Positions 58,518-64,000 of a stretch of 64,000 nt of DNA are shown in pieces. The stretch lies in contig JAOANU010000006.1 in NCBI GenBank assembly GCA_034387635.1, positions 1 to 64,000 on the forward strand, given 5' to 3'. The DNA is from Rhodosporidiobolus odoratus (taxonomy: Eukaryota > Basidiomycota > Microbotryomycetes > Sporidiobolales > Sporidiobolaceae). Below the pieces are notes generated by a model. The model saw nothing but the letters and a program-made list of their open reading frames with translations. It made no database searches and had not been told where the DNA came from. Made by a program: the position numbers and the translations under genes. Position 1 is the stretch's first letter; each line of letters begins with the position of its first letter.

Positions 58518-61352
58518 ATGCAAATATCGAGTAACACTCGAGCATTCAGGCCCGCCTTGCCGAGACGCCCACAGACGCCATTCTCTCCTCGCTACTCGAC
58601 CCTTTCGTCCCCTCGATCTCTGCCTCCTTCAGCGCTCCGTCTACCCCTCCACCCTTCCCTGTTCCTCGCCCATGTCAGTGGTATCACCCTAGCTAGCTGC
58701 TTCATCCCTGTCATCGGTGCCCGAAGCACCAGCGCGCGGACGGCGCCTCCCGACGATTCGGCGTTTATTTCAGACAACGTCGAAACTCCTGTGCCCTTCG
58801 ACTACCCGATACAGCAGCCGTTCCCACCGCGATACCAAAGACTAAGTCTCGCTTCGCATCTTCGCCGTCAACTCGAGGCTTCTCCCCTCGACGCCGCTTT
58901 CACTCTCCGCCAACTCCACCTTGTGAATCAGCCTCCTCAGCTCTACCTCCCCGATCAGTCCCGCCCACATCCTCCATCTCAAGACCTCTCCAACCTCCTA
59001 CCCGAGCCTTGGATTTGGCGTCGGCCCGCTGCCGCCGCTCTTCACTCGATCCTCCGCATCCTCCATTCGAACCCCGACCCTCGCTTCGCTGAACCTCTTC
59101 TGCCGATTGCCCTCCTCATCGCTCGACACTCGTTGCGCTTTGATGCGCTGATGTGGGATACCATCCTGAAGAACCGAAAGGACCAGGTCTCGGTCAAGTG
59201 GGCGCCGTTTCTCGCGAGTCAGCGAGTGGAGGCGCAAGGAGTCGACGGGACGGAAGAGCCGTTGCTCGTGACGAACTTGAAGAAGCGGCGTCGAGAACGC
59301 TCGCCCGCTCCACGGGCAGAGGAATGGGAACGGCATCACGAGGAACTCTCGCAACGAGTCTGGGCAAATGGGTCGTCCAGCGAGCATAGTCGAGGAGACC
59401 GGAGAGTGCGCAGCGACTCCCGCACTGAGCACTACGAGATGCACAATGTCGGCCTGTCTGCCCCGGCCACGCCGCTCCACCCGGCATCTTCCTTACCTAC
59501 CAAATCTCTCGAACTTCTCGTCGCTCGCCTCGCTGAACACGCATCGCAACATTCCGACCATACTGCATCAGCACTCTCCATCGCGCTTTCCCTCTCCAAC
59601 CTCCGACGCAGTCGATCCCACCGCAGCCTCGACATCTCGTTCTCTCTGGCCATCAAACAGCATCGCCCCGACTTGGCCGCCCGCTTCTTCGTCGATGCCC
59701 TCGATCACATCAATCGAGGAAGGACCCCTCGATTGAGCCGGCGACTCTCAGGCCAGCTCTGGCAACTCTCGCAAGCCATTCGGTCGGAGCAAGGCGGGTT
59801 CGCTGCTTCGCCCTCTCCGAGCGTTCTAGCAGCAGTCGCGACTCTTGCCCGCGCCCTCGATGAGCAGTGGACGAGAAGCCCGGAGCAGGAAGGCGGCGTG
59901 TCCCCGAGGCTGGTCGGGCTCCTGATGCGCTTACTTGCCGCTTTTCCGCCCGCACCTCATGCAAGCGATTTCCCGGTGGGGTCGGTTCAGCGTGCGCATG
60001 CGAGGAAGCAAGCTCGGGTGGCTCAGATGGTGACTGAAGTCCTGCGGCGTGTCATCGAGGATGTCGTGGACCGGGATGTACACCTCGGACCGGCCAAGGC
60101 GCTTGTCGGCGAAGGGCCTTTTGCGAGTTCCCCGCCATGTCGACCGCTCACCGTTGCCGACTACAACGGCCTCATCGCGTACTCCCTCTTCAAGCTGCAG
60201 TCGCCTGAGCTCGCCCTCCTTCTCCTGCGGCGCATGACTGCCTCCGGCATCGCACCTTCCGCCGCGACGCACAACCTCCTTTTCACCACCCTCGAGCGCA
60301 AGGATGGCAGGACGACCTCTTTCCGCGAGCTCCTCGCCCGCAAACCGCAGAACGAGCGCACCTTGCTCGTCTTCCTCAACCACCTCACCAGAACCGCCTC
60401 CTTCGACGAGCTGGACCGCATCGTCTTCCACCTTCTCCCCGAGCTCGATCGCCTTTCCATCTCCAGCTCTGCTCCCGTCGTTGAGCATGATGCGACTTCG
60501 ACCTCTCCTTCCCCGCTTCGGCGACTCCCGGTACCAACTGCACCTCCGTCCACTGGACGTTCACCCTACCTCTATACGGTTCTTCTTACCGCGCTCGCTC
60601 GCGCCGGACGCGTTGGGCTCGCGGAGCGGGTTTTCCGCAATGCTCGTTGGGCAGCGGAACTGTCTCGAACGGCGAGAGAGGAAGAAACCGGATCGGCGAA
60701 GCAGGGGCGGAACCGGCGACGGCCGGGATGGATTCTACCACCTCATGCCTTCACCATTATGCTTCAGCTGTACGCGGCAGAGGCGAAGCGCGGTCGTCGA
60801 CTTGAGCGCCAAACCAATGCGCCCGACGACGTCGCTTCCGCCGCATCGCCCTTTGTTCGAGGTTGGGGGCGACACGCCCTCCGAGTCTTTTTGCTGAATG
60901 CTCGTCGCGCCGAAGAGCAAGAAGCACTCGGCGGCAGCCCTGGTACTACCTCGAAACCTGCCTTCCTCCCCGGTTCCGCCCCTTCCCTCGATCCGTCTCC
61001 CCGTCACGCACTCGACCTCGCCGTTCCGCACTTCCTCCGAGCCGAAGCAGCGCCGATCGTCGCCGTCTGGGAGCTTGAAGGTGGCTCGAAAGATCCTGAG
61101 CTCGAGAGTCTACGAAGAGCCATGAACAGTCCGCAGACTCAGGGCGCTCTCAAGGTTCTCTTCCCTCGGGGGCCTGCCGGCGAGATGAGGAGCGCGAGGC
61201 AGCAGTTTGTAGAGTTGGTGAAGTTGCGGAGGAGGAGAGGGGTTAGGCCGGCGAAGGATGTGGTGGTGGAGAGGGCGAGAGCGAGGAGTATGGTATTGCG
61301 GGAGCGGGGTTTGCGGCATAGGGTAGAGGCCATTCCGCCTGAAGGAAACTGA
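58518..61352 (+). CDS. Mitochondrial pentatricopeptide-repeat (PPR) protein
   Basis: One exon, 944 aa. The N-terminus (MQISSNTRAFRPALPRRPQT) is Arg/Ser-rich without acids, fitting a mitochondrial presequence. PPR-type helix pairs are visible: TVADYNGLIAYSLFKLQSPE with LALLLLRRMTASGIAPSAAT (about residues 550-590), YTVLLTALARAGRVGLAERV (about 690) and AFTIMLQLYAAEAKRGRR (about 745). Upstream helices (ALSIALSLSNLRRSRS, RPDLAARFFVDALDHINRG) are more degenerate. Such proteins bind mitochondrial transcripts for processing or translation; the target is unknown. No intron is needed, unlike nearly all other genes in the window. The C-terminal 40 residues are very basic. Confidence 0.82.
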   Translation: MQISSNTRAFRPALPRRPQTPFSPRYSTLSSPRSLPPSALRLPLHPSLFLAHVSGITLASCFIPVIGARSTSARTAPPDDSAFISDNVETPVPFDYPIQQPFPPRYQRLSLASHLRRQLEASPLDAAFTLRQLHLVNQPPQLYLPDQSRPHPPSQDLSNLLPEPWIWRRPAAAALHSILRILHSNPDPRFAEPLLPIALLIARHSLRFDALMWDTILKNRKDQVSVKWAPFLASQRVEAQGVDGTEEPLLVTNLKKRRRERSPAPRAEEWERHHEELSQRVWANGSSSEHSRGDRRVRSDSRTEHYEMHNVGLSAPATPLHPASSLPTKSLELLVARLAEHASQHSDHTASALSIALSLSNLRRSRSHRSLDISFSLAIKQHRPDLAARFFVDALDHINRGRTPRLSRRLSGQLWQLSQAIRSEQGGFAASPSPSVLAAVATLARALDEQWTRSPEQEGGVSPRLVGLLMRLLAAFPPAPHASDFPVGSVQRAHARKQARVAQMVTEVLRRVIEDVVDRDVHLGPAKALVGEGPFASSPPCRPLTVADYNGLIAYSLFKLQSPELALLLLRRMTASGIAPSAATHNLLFTTLERKDGRTTSFRELLARKPQNERTLLVFLNHLTRTASFDELDRIVFHLLPELDRLSISSSAPVVEHDATSTSPSPLRRLPVPTAPPSTGRSPYLYTVLLTALARAGRVGLAERVFRNARWAAELSRTAREEETGSAKQGRNRRRPGWILPPHAFTIMLQLYAAEAKRGRRLERQTNAPDDVASAASPFVRGWGRHALRVFLLNARRAEEQEALGGSPGTTSKPAFLPGSAPSLDPSPRHALDLAVPHFLRAEAAPIVAVWELEGGSKDPELESLRRAMNSPQTQGALKVLFPRGPAGEMRSARQQFVELVKLRRRRGVRPAKDVVVERARARSMVLRERGLRHRVEAIPPEGN

Positions 61353-62509
61353 GCCAAAAATAGAGTCCTTCGGGCATGACTAAACAGCACACATGTGCTT
61401 TGACGAGAGTCCGCAAGAAAGGAGTAGAAGGAAGTCGGAAGCTGTTGAGAGGATATTCTCCCTGCATACTACGGCAGCACGAATCCTTGAGGCCACTCAG
61501 GCGTCTTCCTACCTATGCAAGCCCTCTATGACTGATACTCAACCCCCGCTGGAAGTAGGGCGGAATGGCAGAGTTGGCGGAAAAGAGCTGACTGAGCCAG
61601 CGGCCTGGGCATGGCCCCAACGCCACTGCTTTTATTCATACCAACACTCCTAGAGAACAGAGTACTGGGGTGTTCGTTTGGATATCGGCTCACAGCTACG
61701 GCTCAGGCAAGCAAGAGAAAACAGCGCGAAGACCCAAACTGAGAAGGTCGAAAACACCAGTTCAAGCACTGAACTACCTGACAGCCACGGCACAGACAGC
61801 TCTTGCCAGACCCGTCGGGAGATGTCGCTTTCAGACGACGACTACGTAGGTTCCCGACTTTTGAGGCACTCAGGCTCGTGTCTTTGTAATCTCCCAAAGT
61901 CTTCTCTTGCACATGCAGATATACGCAAGGCCTCACGACACAGTTTCAGTGCGCAAACGAACTGCAGAGGGCAGTCAGCCAATCTAAGTGTTTTTTGAGT
62001 ATCGCTTCCTTCGAAAGAAACTCCCCGTGTCTCCGGGTTTTTGCCCGTGTCGGAGTCTTGCATCAGCTGCACCGGTCACGGTTGACAGCGTCGAGTACGC
62101 TCTCTGTTCAATGCTACTGCTATTCACGACGACGTCAACTGTACAGAGGCTTTGTTGCTGGCAAGCCTCGCTTTCGTCCAAACGTTTTTCTCGCTGGGAT
62201 GGGCCAGTAAAGAGTTCAACGAACGATTGCCAGCTACCGCAAATGGAACCGGTACAGATGACGGCGGGGATGACATAGCCACACAGGGCACCGCGAACAC
62301 AGACCCGAGAAGGAAAGAAAGAAGACGAAGAGAAAGACAGGATAGGGTAAAACGTCGAGGACGAATGTGAGAGAGAGAAAGAGAGAGAGAGAGAGAGATA
62401 ATGATGAGAGAGAGAGGACAGAGAGGGAAAGAGGATCTATATGCAAAAGAACGAACAAACGGTAAAGACGAGGAGAGGGGAGGGGGATCAATGGTCGCTC
62501 GGAACCGGC
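61353..62509. other. Convergent intergenic region (PPR / FSH1-like)
   Basis: About 1.2 kb without a convincing gene; it holds a GA-rich microsatellite near 62369-62417. Some short frames exist, but none shows motifs. No tRNA recognised. Confidence 0.5.
62369..62417. repeat. GA-rich microsatellite
   Basis: Imperfect (GA)n with short interruptions, in the 3' flank of the FSH1-like gene. Confidence 0.85.
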
Positions 62510-63831
62510 TCAGAGGTTTGCCGGTTCCAAGATCGGAGATAGCGGCACGGCAGGGAAGTAGACGTTGCCCTCTCCGATCGAGCTGGCGACGCTTTCTGTC
62601 GGGCTGCCCCAGCCGTCCCTTCGTTCATCTCCCCAGTCCTTGTCGTCATCGCAGGCGGCGGTGACGAACTCCTTGATGAGATGCGCAAAGTAGGGCCTTC
62701 GAGGGATGTGATGGCCTGTAGAAGAAACCGGCGTGAGATTCGAGTTTCGATTGTCCTGGGGGCAGAGATAGGAGGGACGAGAGGTTAGAATTGGAACGAA
62801 CCTCCGTCGTGCCAGACAACAGTCGGGTTATGCAGGCGAGCTACTGTATCGAGGGAGTGCTCTGTGGGAAATGGTCTGAGCGATAGCTGATCAGGGAGAG
62901 CAAGGGCAGACACTCACGAGGGTTCGCAACCACATCGTTCCTTCCGATCAAGTGCAGCGTAGGTGTCCTAGGCTTCTCCTCTTTGTACCAACGCTGATAC
63001 CGCGGGTCTCCCGGTCCAAATGCCGAGCAGAGGACAGCACACTTGAAGGGGGCAGGCGGCCATTCGACGCCAGCGTCTCGAGGCGGCGCCGCCCAGATCG
63101 GATGAAGGTGAGGTCGCTCGAGGAGGGCGAGGAGGAGAACGATGGTAGCTGAGCCTTGACTGAAACCGATGGCCGCTGTTCGCAGGGGAGATAAGGTTAG
63201 CGGACGAGCTTGATGCCGGGAGCGAACGAGGAGCCGAGGACTTGCCGTCAAAGGAGCCTTCTCGTTCGAAGAACGCCCTCAGGTAGACCAGCAACGACTC
63301 GAGTACGCCTGGCTCGAAGTGCCGGTGTTGCGCCCAAGGCCACCAGTAACGAGCATTCTCAGTTGCGCCGGCTGGGAGGGAAGCGTCGGGAGGCGGGCGG
63401 GGAGCGCCGGTGTCGGGCAGGGTGGGAATGCTGAGCAGGTGAGGCTGTTTGCAATGACGGCGGAAAGTGGGGGAAAACCAGAGAACGAACGTTAGCATCG
63501 CCACTCTACCGCTGAGCGCCAACGGCCAAAGATAGCCCGCCGGCCGGAGTCCGGGCTCTAGCGTTAAGGTCGACGGAGAAAGCGACGTACAGGCTCGAGG
63601 TAGGTAAGCTGCATGTCGTCCCCCCAAACAATCCTTGCCTGCTTCAGCTTGCCCTCTGTGCGCGAAGAAGAGCGAAGGTCAGCACGCACGGCGGAGACAG
63701 CGTCAAGAGAAAGGAGACTTGCCCATATGTTTTGCATTGGTGCCATACCCAGGCAATGCCAGTACCCTGATGGGCCGGGACGTCGTCGAGCTGGACGTCG
63801 AGGGCGGGCACGTTGAGAATGTCGGGTCCAT
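62510..63831 (-). CDS. FSH1-family serine hydrolase (alpha/beta fold)
   Basis: Exons 63831-63723, 63655-63591, 63444-63246, 63175-62918, 62861-62802 and 62715-62510 give 298 aa. The order of family blocks is clear: RPIRVLALPGYGTNAKHM, ARYWWPWAQ, the nucleophile elbow AAIGFSQGSATIV with the catalytic Ser, KCAVLCSAFGP, TLHLIGRNDVV with the catalytic Asp, and WHDGGHHIPRR with the catalytic His. FSH proteins are small cytosolic esterases of uncertain substrate, related to human OVCA2. Introns 1 and 3 both use GC donors (ATGG then GCAAGT; GACG then GCAAGT); these are the only sites that keep frame and homology. An in-frame ATG-like codon at 63930 could extend the start; 63831 fits family length. 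Confidence 0.9.
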
Positions 63832-64000
63832 GGAGTGGTTGAGTGATGAGAGAGGGGGATCGGTATTCAGAGATGACAAGGTGTGGGAAGGGAGGAAGAA
63901 GCGTCGCAGACGCCGGAAGCAGATCCACACGAGCGTGCGAGAGCAGGTAGAAGGGTCGACGAGATAACAAGAGCAGGGAGGAACGGCTTGCGAGCGCGAG

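Noticed and set aside
61540..61630. Possible structured RNA around a repeated GGC/GCC pattern downstream of the PPR gene
   Set aside because: No tRNA A/B boxes or a complete clover-leaf; pairing is not better than expected at this GC content.

Overview
The window is nuclear DNA of a GC-rich basidiomycete yeast. The best guess is Pucciniomycotina, close to Rhodotorula/Rhodosporidium. The reasons are dense genes on both strands, many 50-70 nt introns with GTGCGT, GTACGT or GTGAGT donors and CTGAC/CTAAC branch sites, C-ending codons, and clearly fungal proteins. All assignments are from reading the sequence; no database search was possible. Exon joins were checked by hand for reading frame.

Layout, 0-21 kb: a cut-off gene on the minus strand, IMP4 (rRNA processing, +), the ESCRT-III protein VPS60 (-), a BIG1/VOA1/Ac45-type membrane protein (-), a PNUTS-like PP1 regulator (-), an LDB-type transcription cofactor (+), an AIM6-like protein (-), IMP dehydrogenase (-), and RVB1 (+) sharing a divergent promoter with it. 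These are core housekeeping genes.

21-27 kb is the unusual part. Three tandem, same-strand paralogues of a protein family I do not recognise (293, 316 and 309 aa) share an identical five-exon design. Each protein is an internal duplication, and each half ends in a separate 33-nt exon. 27-28.4 kb appears gene-free.

28-42 kb: acid trehalase with 16 exons (+), MTA phosphorylase (-), cyclin C of the Mediator kinase module (-), and a long NYN-domain protein with a disordered N-terminus and a large acidic insert (+).

42-48 kb: a gene-poor stretch carries an inverted, truncated copy of the junction between the ribosomal protein uL2 gene and a WW-domain gene. The intact pair lies at 45.1-48.1 kb. 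The uL2 gene contains a 5-nt exon.

48-64 kb: CCT2 chaperonin subunit (-) divergent from a UCH deubiquitinase (+), an UNC-45/She4-like myosin chaperone (-), a protein of unknown function (-), an intronless mitochondrial PPR protein (+) and an FSH1-type serine hydrolase (-). Micro-exons (5, 11, 15, 15, 21 nt and the 33-nt set), a start codon that is alone in its exon, and four GC-AG introns show a relaxed splicing system.
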